Shown here piece after piece: positions 18,175 to 26,490 of a stretch of DNA of 64,000 bases (its first letter is position 1; each line of letters begins with the position of its first letter). The stretch is from Aliiroseovarius crassostreae. GTDB taxonomy: Bacteria > Pseudomonadota > Alphaproteobacteria > Rhodobacterales > Rhodobacteraceae. Under the pieces are notes generated by a model. The model did no database searches. It worked only from the letters and a program-made list of their open reading frames with translations, and had not been told where the DNA came from. The translations under genes and the position numbers were made by a program. Where the stretch lies: positions 124,001 through 188,000 of the forward strand of contig NZ_LKBA01000006.1 of assembly GCF_001307765.1 (NCBI RefSeq), read 5' to 3'.

Positions 18175-19191
18175 ATGACCATGAGCAGCACCCATACCGT
18201 TTCTGCGGGGCGCACGCCCCCTTCGCGCAGGCTGCGCGACACCCTGATTTTGGCGGGGCTGTTTGGTCTTGTGCTGCTGGGCTTGATCGGACTGGCCGCT
18301 GCAACCGGCTGGGAGGAAACCCGGGCACAGATTGCCAAGCTGTCTGCCTGGCAGATTGGGGTCCTGCTTCTGCTGTCTCTCATGAACTACCTCTTTCGCG
18401 GCTTGCGCTGGCATGTGTTTGCGCGGCGCCTGGGCCTGCCCACCGGATTGATGCAGGATCTGCGTCATTTCCTGGGCGGCTTTGCCATGTCGGTCACTCC
18501 GGGCCGGGTCGGTGAACTGGTCCGTATGCGCTGGCTGAAACGTGAAACGGGGTGGAGTTTTGAACGCACCGCCCCCCTTGTGCTGGTGGATCGCGCCTCG
18601 GACCTGACCGCCATGGCGCTGATCCTTGCGCTGGCCCTCTCATTCTCGATGCATGGCATTGCCGGAGGAACCCCGGTGGTGATCCTTGCGCTGATTGCGG
18701 GGTTTGTCGCCACCCGCCCCAGGCTGCTTGGCTGGCTGGCCACCACGGGTCACCGCATCACCGGGCGATTTGCCCGGGTCTGGGTGCGGGTCCGCAGGGC
18801 CGCCACATCGCTTGCGGCATTCACATCCCCCCTGCTGATGACCACCGCCGCGCTGATTGGCATGATCGGCTGGATTGCCGAAGGCTATGCCTTTCATCTG
18901 CTCCTGGTCTGGCTTGGCTCTGATATCGGCCTTGCGGCTGCGGTTGCCATCTTTGTGTTCTCGACCCTGGCCGGTGGGTTGACCGGCGCGCCCGGTGGCG
19001 TGGGCGGGGCAGAAGCCGCCATGATTGCTCTCTTGGCGCTGGAGGGCGTCCCGCTGGAGGTCTCGGTGCCCGCCACCGCCATCATCCGCGTCACCACGCT
19101 TTGGTTTGCAATCGGCATCGGCCTGCTGATCTTTCCCGTCGCAGAACGCCATTCGCTGAAACATACCCGTCACGAAAGACCCGCCCAATGA
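18175..19191 (+). CDS. Lysylphosphatidylglycerol synthase-type TM protein (UPF0104)
   Basis: Inner-membrane protein of 338 residues with about eight hydrophobic segments, of the LPG_synthase_TM/YbhN-AglD family (NYLFRGLRWHVFARRLGLPTG, FAMSVTPGRVGELVRMRWLKR, GGLTGAPGGVGGAEAAMIALL). No aminoacyltransferase domain is attached, so it is not an MprF enzyme. Family members often sit beside polyprenyl-lipid glycan genes and may move or modify lipid-linked sugars. The stop overlaps the ATG of the next gene by four bases (ATGA), so the two are translationally coupled with a DprE1-like oxidase. Confidence 0.85.
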   Translation: MTMSSTHTVSAGRTPPSRRLRDTLILAGLFGLVLLGLIGLAAATGWEETRAQIAKLSAWQIGVLLLLSLMNYLFRGLRWHVFARRLGLPTGLMQDLRHFLGGFAMSVTPGRVGELVRMRWLKRETGWSFERTAPLVLVDRASDLTAMALILALALSFSMHGIAGGTPVVILALIAGFVATRPRLLGWLATTGHRITGRFARVWVRVRRAATSLAAFTSPLLMTTAALIGMIGWIAEGYAFHLLLVWLGSDIGLAAAVAIFVFSTLAGGLTGAPGGVGGAEAAMIALLALEGVPLEVSVPATAIIRVTTLWFAIGIGLLIFPVAERHSLKHTRHERPAQ

Positions 19192-20495
19192 GCTGGAAAA
19201 CAACTGAATATAGCGGCTGGGGCCGTGTGCTGAAAGCGGCGGGCGAACTGGCCCGACCGGAACGCGCCCATGCGCTGGAGGCCGCCAGCCGTGAAGGAGG
19301 CCCCGCGATTGGCAATTGCCGTTCCTACGGGGATGCGCCCCTGAACTCGGACGGCCGCGCCATCGACATGACCCGAATGAACCGGATCATCGCCTTTGAT
19401 GCCCAGACCGGACAGGTGACGGTTGAGGCCGGGATGACCATTGGAGATCTGGCCCATGTATTTGCCCCACAGGGCTGGATCCCGGCCGTTCTGCCCGGCA
19501 CCGGCTTTGCCACGATTGGCGGGTGCATCGCGCAGGATGTGCATGGCAAGAACCATCATAACAGCGGCAGCTTTGGTCAGCATGTGCTGTCGGTAACGCT
19601 GGTTCAGAACGGAACGCGGGTGGTCGCCACCCCCGAGATCAATACCGATCTGTTCCGCGCCACCATGGGCGGCATTGGCCAGACCGGGGTGATCGCCGAG
19701 GCGACGCTGCAACTGAAACCCTGCCCCGGTGACCTGATGATGGTGACCGAACAGCGCGCATCCGGGTGGGAACAGCATATTGGCCTGCTTGATGCCTCCA
19801 CCGCCAGCTACTGCGTGGGCTGGATTGACGCCACCGCAACAGGGGCGGCGCTGGGTCGGGGGATCGTAGAAGAGGCGGAGCTGGCCAAGGGGCTGCTGCC
19901 CCGGGCGAAATCCCCAAAATCCGTTCCGCGCGACGCCCCGCATTGGGCCCTGTCTGCCCCGGTTGTGCGCAGCTTCAACGCCGCCTATTTCCGCAGGGTG
20001 CCCAAATCCGGCAAAAGCTCGGTCAAGCGGATCGACGATTTCTTCTTCCCGCTCGACAAGATCCATGACTGGAACCGGCTTTACGGCAAACGGGGCTTTT
20101 ACCAGTTTCAGAACGTGGTCCCGCTGGATCAGGTCGACATCCTGAAAGAGATGCTGGCGCGCATTGCCGATGCCGGGCTGGCCTCTCCGCTCGCAGTGCT
20201 CAAACGCATGGGCACAGGGCGCGCGGGTCATCTGTCCTTCCCGATGGAAGGCTATACGCTGGCGGTGGATTTTCCGGCCCGTGACGGCGCGCGAGAGCTG
20301 ATTGCCCAGCTTGAGCGCATGACCGTTCAGGCCAAGGGGCGGCTCTACCTTGCCAAGGACTCCCTGGCCACGGGGGCCGCAATCAAGGCGATGTATCCCG
20401 AGCATGGTGACTGGGCCCAGATTGCCGATGCCGCCGACCCGGAGCGCCGGCTGGAAACCGACATGACCCGCCGACTGGATTTGAGGAACGCATGA
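19188..20495 (+). CDS. FAD-linked oxidase, DprE1-like
   Basis: Resembles decaprenylphosphoryl-beta-D-ribose 2'-oxidase (DprE1), which with DprE2 epimerises polyprenyl-phospho-ribose to the arabinose donor. 435 residues. The N-terminal FAD_binding_4 domain shows NCRSYGDAPLNSDG, LPGTGFATIGGCIAQDVHGK and NHHNSGSFGQHV. The C-terminal ALO-type domain has LSFPMEGYTLAVDFPARDG and GRLYLAKDSL. At the position of mycobacterial Cys387 (WNICVDFP) this protein has Ala (YTLAVDFP). The longer reading to 19101 overlaps the upstream gene; the ATG at 19188 gives the ATGA coupling. It also overlaps the next gene by four bases. Confidence 0.85.
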   Translation: MSWKTTEYSGWGRVLKAAGELARPERAHALEAASREGGPAIGNCRSYGDAPLNSDGRAIDMTRMNRIIAFDAQTGQVTVEAGMTIGDLAHVFAPQGWIPAVLPGTGFATIGGCIAQDVHGKNHHNSGSFGQHVLSVTLVQNGTRVVATPEINTDLFRATMGGIGQTGVIAEATLQLKPCPGDLMMVTEQRASGWEQHIGLLDASTASYCVGWIDATATGAALGRGIVEEAELAKGLLPRAKSPKSVPRDAPHWALSAPVVRSFNAAYFRRVPKSGKSSVKRIDDFFFPLDKIHDWNRLYGKRGFYQFQNVVPLDQVDILKEMLARIADAGLASPLAVLKRMGTGRAGHLSFPMEGYTLAVDFPARDGARELIAQLERMTVQAKGRLYLAKDSLATGAAIKAMYPEHGDWAQIADAADPERRLETDMTRRLDLRNA

Positions 20496-21238
20496 TGAGC
20501 GACGCAAACGACACCTGGATCATCCTCGGCGCAACCTCCTCCATGGCACGTGCCTTTGCCCGAAAGGTTGCAGATCAGGGCGCATTCGTGCTGCTTGTGG
20601 GACGGGACATGAATGATCTGGAGCGCAGCGCAACAGATCTGCGCACCCGTGGCCTGCACGCCGATGCCATTCATTTCGATGCCCGCGACCCCGAGAGTTT
20701 TGCGGCCATCATCTCTCGCGTGAGCCATGTCTCAGGCGTGATCAACGCAGCGGTTTTCGTGGGGTCGATGCCCCCGCAGGCGCAGATCGACGAAGACCCC
20801 TCTTTGATTGATGGAACGGTCACAGACAGTTTCACCGGCCCCGCCCGCTTTCTCCAGATGCTGGCCCCGCTGATTGAAACACGGGGCGCAGGCACCGTGG
20901 TTGGTGTGGGATCAGTTGCCGGGGATCGGGGGCGGATTGGCAATTATGTCTACGGCGCGGCAAAGGCGGGATTTGCCACGTATCTCTCGGGTCTCAGAAA
21001 CCGCCTGACCCGCGTGGGCGGGCACGTGGTCACGGTCAAGCCAGGTTTCGTCGACACGGCCATGACTTGGGATGTGGAGGGCATGTTCCTGGTGGCATCC
21101 CCTGACAAGGTTGCCGGGGATATCCTGAAAGCCGTCCAAAAGAAGCGCAATGTGATCTACACACCGTTTTTCTGGCGCTACATCATGCTGATCATCCGCC
21201 ATATCCCTGAAGCCATCTTCAAAAAGATGTCGATCTGA
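20492..21238 (+). CDS. Short-chain dehydrogenase, DprE2-like
   Basis: 248-residue NAD(P)-dependent SDR. The nucleotide-binding glycine motif is ILGATSSMARAFARKVA (GATSSMA), followed by the acidic/basic turn VGRDMNDLE. The active-site YxxxK lies in YVYGAAKAGFATYLSGL, with Ser in VGVGSVAGDRG. DprE2 reduces the keto-sugar made by DprE1. It starts inside the DprE1-like gene (ATGA overlap), matching the usual pair. It ends without a clear hairpin and is followed by the convergent HAD-UbiA gene. Confidence 0.85.
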   Translation: MMSDANDTWIILGATSSMARAFARKVADQGAFVLLVGRDMNDLERSATDLRTRGLHADAIHFDARDPESFAAIISRVSHVSGVINAAVFVGSMPPQAQIDEDPSLIDGTVTDSFTGPARFLQMLAPLIETRGAGTVVGVGSVAGDRGRIGNYVYGAAKAGFATYLSGLRNRLTRVGGHVVTVKPGFVDTAMTWDVEGMFLVASPDKVAGDILKAVQKKRNVIYTPFFWRYIMLIIRHIPEAIFKKMSI

Positions 21239-21499
21239 CCCCGCGTCTGGAGCAGGAGGGTAAGGGGCTCTGCCCCTCTCCTCTTTGAGGCTCACCCCGA
21301 GGTATTTTCAGCAAGAAAAAGGGCGCGCGGCTGAGGCGAGTGGGATTTCGGCCGTGGAAGAGCTGCCATTTTCTGGTTCAAAATATCCTCGCCGAAGGCA
21401 AGAAAACCATCAAGGAAGCCAGTATGCGCCGCGAGGCCATCTGTACAGACAGGCAGGCCCCGCAACGGGCGGGCTTGGGAGCTGCTGATACGGTCCGGG
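21239..21499. repeat. Intergenic region with two copies of a short dispersed repeat
   Basis: Between convergent genes. An inverted copy at 21292-21321 (ACCCCGAGGTATTTT then CAGCAAGAAAAAGG) and a direct copy at 21368-21406 (CAAAATATCCTCGCCGAAGG then CAAGAAAA) resemble the element at 59186-59227. They may act as convergent-gene end signals. No gene is supported. Confidence 0.5.
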
Positions 21500-22933
21500 T
21501 TAGCCCAGCCCCATCCACCTGTGCCACAGCCCGGCTGCATAAAACATGATCGAGATTGAGATCAGCATCAGGCCCACGCCACGTTTGTCGCGCATTGCAA
21601 AGACAATCGGATCGTAATCCATCTTGCCCAGCCACCCGAACCGCACCATGCGGATCATCCACCACGCCATTGGCACCTCGGCCACCCAGATCAGCCATTG
21701 GGTTTTATAAAGCCCAAGCGCCTGATCGGTGAAGGAGTAAAGGAAGAAAGCCAGCAGGGCGGCGACCACTCCCAGTCCGGCCACATTCAGCAGGTCGGAA
21801 CGATCCGGACGGCCATAGCCCCGGCCCGGCAACCGCTCATCATTGGTGGCAAGTGTCAGCTCGGTCAGGCGCTTGACGCACCCCAATGCCAGAAAGACCG
21901 GGAAGATGAAGACAAGCAGATAGCCTGACACATAGATCCCGGTGGCTGCCGCTCCGGCCACGACACGCAAGGTGTAAAGGCTTGCCAGCACGGCAATATC
22001 CACCCACCGCATCTGCTTGAGCTTCAGCGAATAGGCCAGGGAGAGAATCATGTAGAAGGCCACCACACCCAGAAAGGCCGTCGACAACAACGCGGCCAGC
22101 ACCAGTGCGAATAAGGCAAGCGCAGCAAATGCCACCATGCCCACCTGGATTGGCACAGTGCCGGCGGCAAAGGGGCGTTTGCATTTTTTCACATGCAGGC
22201 GATCCGCCTCCAGATCCAACAGGTCATTGACCAGATAGATCGACGAGGCTGCCGCAGAAAAGCTGAGGATCCCAAGAAGGGCGAGAAGGATCGTATGGGC
22301 AGAGAAATCATGGGCCGCAATCAAGGGCAGGAACAGCAACACATTCTTGACCCATTGATGTGGGCGGAAGCTTTTGAACAGCGCACGTGCAGTCCAGCCA
22401 CCGGGCAATTCGCGCACCTCTTTGCCCAAAGCGCGCATCACTTCGGCTGATCCGGCATCCCCCACCACATAGGCCACATCGCCCCGTTTCCAGATCGCAC
22501 TGTCCACGGAGGCATTGCCTGCATAGTCAAATCCTTCCTCGCCAAAAAGCTCCACCAGGGCGTCGGCTTTGGCGCGCCCTTTCAGGTTGTTATGCCCCTG
22601 CGTGGCCAGCACCCTTTCCGACAACCCATGCTGTTCGGCCAGCGGTTTGACCAAAGAGATATGCGAGGCAGAGGCAAGCACCACTTCGCGCCCCTCCTCC
22701 AGGGCCCGTCTGGCCAGCTCCAGCACCGGTTCGGAAACCGGCATCAGGTCCATCCGCAGCGGCGCGATCTCGGCCAGGGCCTGCTTCAACGCAGCCGGGT
22801 TGGTAAAATTGGCAAAACTTGCGCGCAGCGTGGCAAACGGATCACGCCCCAGCCCGGCCCAGAACCCTTCAAACAACAGATCGGTGCGCAGGAAGGTTCC
22901 GTCCACGTCCAGAACAAGAGGCTTCACGGTCAT
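21500..22933 (-). CDS. HAD phosphatase-UbiA prenyltransferase fusion (DPPR synthase-like)
   Basis: A 477-residue fusion. The N-terminal ~190 residues are a HAD hydrolase (LVLDVDGTFLRTD; ASASHISLV; YVVGDAGSAEVMR). The C-terminal ~285 residues are a UbiA-type prenyltransferase with ~8 helices, the first Asp motif NDLLDLEADRLHVKKCKRP and LAYSLKLKQMRWVD. UbiA proteins of this type transfer phosphoribose from PRPP to polyprenyl phosphate, and the HAD part can remove the 5-phosphate, giving the substrate of DprE1/E2. It faces the DprE1/E2 genes tail to tail and is followed upstream by a lytic transglycosylase gene one base away. Confidence 0.85.
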   Translation of the reverse strand: MTVKPLVLDVDGTFLRTDLLFEGFWAGLGRDPFATLRASFANFTNPAALKQALAEIAPLRMDLMPVSEPVLELARRALEEGREVVLASASHISLVKPLAEQHGLSERVLATQGHNNLKGRAKADALVELFGEEGFDYAGNASVDSAIWKRGDVAYVVGDAGSAEVMRALGKEVRELPGGWTARALFKSFRPHQWVKNVLLFLPLIAAHDFSAHTILLALLGILSFSAAASSIYLVNDLLDLEADRLHVKKCKRPFAAGTVPIQVGMVAFAALALFALVLAALLSTAFLGVVAFYMILSLAYSLKLKQMRWVDIAVLASLYTLRVVAGAAATGIYVSGYLLVFIFPVFLALGCVKRLTELTLATNDERLPGRGYGRPDRSDLLNVAGLGVVAALLAFFLYSFTDQALGLYKTQWLIWVAEVPMAWWMIRMVRFGWLGKMDYDPIVFAMRDKRGVGLMLISISIMFYAAGLWHRWMGLG

Positions 22934-22934
22934 C

Positions 22935-23822
22935 TCACGATCCTTTCACGGCAAACACACAGCCATCGGTCAGAAGGTCCGGCGGGGTCATGCAAAGCCC
23001 CCGCGCCACGCGCCACGCGCTCAGCACCTTGGGAATATAGGCGCGGGTTTCGGCAAATGGGGGCACACCGCCATTCTCCGTCACCGCGTTTTCGCCTGCA
23101 TTATACCCGGCCATCGCCAGGATGGGGTCCCCGTCGAAATGTTCCATCAGCCAGTTCAGATAGGCCACCCCGCCCTTGATATTCTCCTCCGGGTTGTCCG
23201 GCTCTTCGACACCAAAGCGGGCGGCGGTCGCCGGGATCAACTGCATGATCCCCTGCGCGCCGGCGGAACTGACCGCATCTGCGCGCCCGGCACTTTCCAC
23301 CGAGATCAGCGCCAGCACCCAGGCCGGAGAGACATGGGTGCCGATCGTAGCCTTCAGAATATCAACACCATGGGCGGTCGCAATCTTCTGCAAATCCTCA
23401 AGACGCGGCCCGCTCAGGGCACCCTGCCCCGCCTGCCGCTCCAACACCGCAAGCGCCTGCTGCAGATTGGCAGCCCCCCCATGATCCCGTTTTGGCGACA
23501 CCTCTGCCCAGAACCACTCATACCCATGCGCCGAAAGCGCGCCATCCGTCGACGCATCGGTGTCAGGGGTCGCGGCCTGTGGCTGTGTGTTGGCAGGGGC
23601 AAGGCGGCGTGCCTGTTCAGCGGGATCAATCTGCACCCGGATCCGTTTGCCGGAACCGGTTGGGATGGTTTCTCGTTTGAACGTAAACTCCGGGAAAGGC
23701 GGCGGCGTGCTCTCTGCCTGAACAGCCCCCCCATGAAAGGACAGGGGCAATACGGACAAGGTCACCGCCAACAGGGTGACCCTGATCCCGCGTCGCGGAA
23801 TATCATGGGGAGGATGCAACAC
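22935..23822 (-). CDS. Lytic transglycosylase, SLT family
   Basis: Periplasmic peptidoglycan lyase. GTG start; hydrophobic signal at ~12-36 ending in AVQAES; a linker; then the SLT domain (~150-265) with the catalytic Glu in LALISVESAGRADAV, GAQGIMQLIPATA, and the AMAGYNAGENAV motif. 295 residues. The stop lies one base before the start of the HAD-UbiA gene, so both are probably on one transcript led by this gene. Substrate preference within the family is not visible. Confidence 0.9.
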   Translation of the reverse strand: MLHPPHDIPRRGIRVTLLAVTLSVLPLSFHGGAVQAESTPPPFPEFTFKRETIPTGSGKRIRVQIDPAEQARRLAPANTQPQAATPDTDASTDGALSAHGYEWFWAEVSPKRDHGGAANLQQALAVLERQAGQGALSGPRLEDLQKIATAHGVDILKATIGTHVSPAWVLALISVESAGRADAVSSAGAQGIMQLIPATAARFGVEEPDNPEENIKGGVAYLNWLMEHFDGDPILAMAGYNAGENAVTENGGVPPFAETRAYIPKVLSAWRVARGLCMTPPDLLTDGCVFAVKGS

Positions 23823-24224
23823 TGCTCTTGCCGCCTTATGTGACCGCCCGTGGCCGGACGAGGTTTGGTCAGGATTTTCCCTGATTTCTTGTCTTGTTTT
23901 GTGCCAAATCCTAATGAAATTATCCAGAATTTCCTTTCTATTTGATATAAAATTTAAGCAATACGCGCGGCAAAAAACAGAAATATTAATTTTTCCTAAT
24001 TTTTATTTCCTTTATTTTCAGTGGTTTACATCGGCTCTCCCGAAAAAAGTTAAGATCCTCAAAAACGAACGAAACCTGCCCAACTCTCGCCCCAATCCGA
24101 AGGCTTATTACTAGCCATACCGAGCGGCACAAAGGGTCACCCACCAAGGATCACACAAGATCTGGGGATCACAGGGCCGGTTCGAAAGTAACACTGAACA
24201 ACCTACCTTTCGGAGGGACAACCT
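23823..24224 (+). promoter_or_regulatory. AT-rich leader upstream of the pilin genes
   Basis: About 400 bases, of which 23880-24060 is clearly AT-rich compared with the surroundings, with several T and A tracts and no coding frame I support. It probably carries the divergent promoters of the transglycosylase and the first flp gene. The flp leader ends with a strong RBS, CGGAGGGACAACCT. GGATCACA occurs twice (near 24150 and 24167). A specific regulator site was not identified. Confidence 0.45.
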
Positions 24225-24422
24225 ATGAAACTCTTCAACCTGATCAACCGCTTCAAAGCTGACGAAGATGGCGCCGTGACCGTGGACTGGGTCGTTCTGA
24301 CCGCTGCTATCGTGGGCCTCGGCGTGGCCGTGCTGACTTCGGTCTCCGCCAGCACCGACGCACTGGCCACCAAAGTGTCGAACAAAATCAACACCATGAG
24401 CGTCAAGCTCCTGACCAAGTAA
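24225..24422 (+). CDS. flp: Flp-type pilin, copy 1
   Basis: Major pilin precursor of the Tad pilus (65 residues). The basic leader MKLFNLINRFKADEDG is followed by AVTVDWVVLTAAIVGLGVAV. Cleavage is expected after the Gly, leaving Asp (family position usually Glu) at +5 of a hydrophobic assembly helix. It is shorter at the C-terminus than many type IV pilins, as usual for Flp. This copy has its own strong RBS, unlike copies 2 and 3, and carries Ala in SVSAST where the others have Ser. Confidence 0.92.
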   Translation: MKLFNLINRFKADEDGAVTVDWVVLTAAIVGLGVAVLTSVSASTDALATKVSNKINTMSVKLLTK

Positions 24423-24490
24423 TCTCTGGATTTCGGGCCTGAGGACCTCCAACGGCCCCTTCCAAAACTCTCGTATCAAGGATTATCGCA

Positions 24491-24688
24491 ATGAAACTCT
24501 TCAACCTGATCAACCGCTTCAAAGCTGACGAAGATGGCGCCGTGACCGTGGACTGGGTCGTTCTGACCGCTGCTATCGTGGGCCTCGGCGTGGCCGTGCT
24601 GACTTCGGTCTCCTCCAGCACCGACGCACTGGCCACCAAAGTGTCGAACAAAATCAACACCATGAGCGTCAAGCTCCTGACCAAGTAA
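24491..24688 (+). CDS. flp: Flp-type pilin, copy 2
   Basis: Same 65-residue prepilin as copy 1, with the G/AVTVDW processing site, differing only by Ser for Ala in SVSSST. It is preceded by CAAGGATTATCGCA, a weaker RBS than that of copy 1, so translation levels may differ. It lies in the middle of the tandem array. Confidence 0.92.
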   Translation: MKLFNLINRFKADEDGAVTVDWVVLTAAIVGLGVAVLTSVSSSTDALATKVSNKINTMSVKLLTK

Positions 24689-24756
24689 TCTCTGGATTTC
24701 GGGCCTAAGGACCTCCAACGGCCCCTTCCAAAACTCTCGTATCAAGGATTATCGCA

Positions 24757-24954
24757 ATGAAACTCTTCAACCTGATCAACCGCTTCAAAGCTGACGAAGA
24801 TGGCGCCGTGACCGTGGACTGGGTCGTTCTGACCGCTGCTATCGTGGGCCTCGGCGTGGCCGTGCTGACTTCGGTCTCCTCCAGCACCGACGCACTGGCC
24901 ACCAAAGTGTCGAGCAAAATCAACACCATGAGCGTCAAGCTCCTGACCAAGTAA
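24757..24954 (+). CDS. flp: Flp-type pilin, copy 3
   Basis: Third 65-residue prepilin, with Ser for Asn in KVSSKINTMS and otherwise equal to copy 2. It ends the array and is followed by a hairpin terminator before cpaB, so the pilins may be expressed apart from the assembly genes. The leader and TVDW processing site are intact. Confidence 0.92.
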   Translation: MKLFNLINRFKADEDGAVTVDWVVLTAAIVGLGVAVLTSVSSSTDALATKVSSKINTMSVKLLTK

Positions 24955-24991
24955 TGGTCGCTCTGGCACAGCCAGATGTGAAATTTGGATC

Positions 24992-25022
24992 AGCCGCGCC
25001 CTTTCTTTGGTGCGGCTTTTCC
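24992..25022 (+). terminator. Terminator after the flp array
   Basis: AGCCGCGCC, loop CTTTCTTT, GGTGCGGCT, then TTTCCCGTTTT. It separates the abundant pilin transcript from cpaB. Confidence 0.75.
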
Positions 25023-25202
25023 CGTTTTAAGTAAACTGTGCCTCGCTTTACGGGGATTGTTGAAATATTAACGGTTAATCCGGCTATTATTCACGATCTG
25101 TCCACAATATTGCCCCAATCATCCGGCAGGTTGTTGGTGTGTTCGTTCCCAGCCGCCCAGATTGGCCGGTCAAACCATTCCAAAGTTGTGAAAGGAAATT
25201 AC

Positions 25203-26057
25203 ATGCGAGCCGTATTCGGATTGGTATTGGTCCTCGGCGTGGCCCTGGCCGGCTTCGCGGTTTACCTTGCCCGCGACTATATCAGTGCCTATCAAGCCCA
25301 GCTTGATGCGGAACGCGCAGCGGCTGCGTCCATTGTGCCCACGGTTGAGGTTTTCGTCTCCGACAAACCCCTGACCTATGGTGAGCGGATCACCAAGGAA
25401 GACGTGCGCGCCGTCAGATGGCCGGAAGATGCGATCCCGGAAGGCACGTTCACCAGCCTCGAAGACTTGTTCCCAACCGAACAGGCCCCCTATCGGACCG
25501 TCACACGCGCGATGGAAAAAGATGAAGCCTTGATGGTTGTGAAGCTGACAGACCCGGGCCAGGATGCCGGGGTACGGTCGCGCCTTTCATCGGGAATGCG
25601 CGCCTTTGCCATTCGGGTGGATGTGTCATCCGGCGTGTCAGGTTTCCTGCGTCCGGGCGACCGCGTGGACGTGTATTGGAGCGGCCAGACACCAAGCTCT
25701 GAAGGTGGATCGCGCAATGTCACCAAGCTGATCGAAGCCTCAATCCAGTTGATTGCTATTGACCAGACGGCTGATAGCGATCGCGCCTCTCCGACGATTG
25801 CCCGCACCGTCACGGTTCAGGCTACCCCCCGCCAGGTTGCGGCCCTCGCCCAGGCACAATCGACAGGCAAACTTTCTCTTTCTCTTGTCGGCCTGCTCGA
25901 CAATACCGTCTCGGGCACCGTCGAGATCGGCCAGCGAGAGCTTTTGGGGCTGACCGAGGAAGAAGCACCACAACCGGTTTTTGAAAAATCCTGCTCGATC
26001 CGCACACGACGTGGCAACGAATTTGTCGAAGTGCCCATCCCCTGCCCGACACAATAA
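25203..26057 (+). CDS. cpaB: Flp pilus assembly protein CpaB/RcpC
   Basis: Periplasmic or inner-membrane component linked to the secretin of the Tad machine. 284 residues: N-terminal membrane anchor MRAVFGLVLVLGVALAGFAV, then an SAF domain (~45-115, VEVFVSDKPLTYGERITKEDVRAVRWPEDAIPEG) and the RcpC/CpaB domain with RVDVSSGVSGFLRPGDRVDVYW. The start at 25203 follows GAAAGGAAATTAC; longer readings include noncoding leader. It opens the assembly part of the locus. Confidence 0.92.
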   Translation: MRAVFGLVLVLGVALAGFAVYLARDYISAYQAQLDAERAAAASIVPTVEVFVSDKPLTYGERITKEDVRAVRWPEDAIPEGTFTSLEDLFPTEQAPYRTVTRAMEKDEALMVVKLTDPGQDAGVRSRLSSGMRAFAIRVDVSSGVSGFLRPGDRVDVYWSGQTPSSEGGSRNVTKLIEASIQLIAIDQTADSDRASPTIARTVTVQATPRQVAALAQAQSTGKLSLSLVGLLDNTVSGTVEIGQRELLGLTEEEAPQPVFEKSCSIRTRRGNEFVEVPIPCPTQ

Positions 26058-26190
26058 GCGGCACCGATGACAAACAGCCCCCTGCGACCATGACAAGCAG
26101 GCGATCGGGAGCGTTACGAAACAAGATCAGACGGGGCCAGACTGGCCCTGTTTTGTTGCGGTGGCGCAACATGCATTCTTTCGACCAAAT
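26058..26190. other. cpaB-cpaC spacer, 5' part
   Basis: No gene is seen in the 433 bases between cpaB and cpaC. This part contains GGGGCCAGACTGGCCCTGTT, a partly palindromic stretch near 26134 that may end the cpaB transcript. Confidence 0.35.
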
Positions 26191-26310
26191 GAAAGCGTTT
26201 CGGGATAAACTTGACACACATGCTTATTCCGAAACGCTCACAACAATGAGATCTCTTACTGCGTTTCGCCTTTTCCCTGTCTCAGGCTAAAGCCGAAACG
26301 CTTTAATGAT
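26191..26310 (+). repeat. Two-hairpin dispersed element, copy A
   Basis: Begins GAAAGCGTTTCGG and ends CCGAAACGCTTTAATGAT. Hairpin 1: GCGTTTCGGGATAA pairs with TTATTCCGAAACGC (one G-T). Hairpin 2: GCGTTTCG...CGAAACGC with a partly paired interior. The outermost arms (AAAGCGTTTCGG and CCGAAACGCTTT) are also perfectly complementary, so a single large cruciform is an alternative fold. Tip complementarity is weak here (GACA at 26213, TGTC at 26278). Confidence 0.75.
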
Positions 26311-26490
26311 TCTTGCAAAAAAACAAAAACTGTCGCATGCTCGCAGACAAGTGGGCGAAATACACCGGACCAACCGGACCTTCAGCCGCGAACGGAACCG
26401 TGTAACAGCATGAGATTTCGTTCTACAGGCAACGCGGATTGAAGATAAGCAAAGCCCGAAACCGAGGCGTGATCGAAAAGGCAGGATCAC
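26311..26490. other. cpaC leader region
   Basis: 180 bases without a gene between repeat copy A and cpaC. It should contain the cpaC promoter; I see no clear motif. The cpaC RBS is AGGCAGGATCAC. Confidence 0.35.

Larger units (their letters stand above)
24225..24954 (+). repeat. 266-bp tandem repeat containing three flp genes
   Basis: The three pilin genes start at 24225, 24491 and 24757, a constant 266-base period that also includes the 68-base spacer. Coding differences are one Ala/Ser and one Asn/Ser change, and the two spacers differ by a single G/A. Such identity including noncoding DNA points to recent tandem duplication or ongoing gene conversion. Confidence 0.95.

Noticed and set aside
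24225-24954. CRISPR or noncoding repeat array for the 266-base repeat
   Set aside because: Each unit encodes an intact Flp prepilin with leader and processing site.
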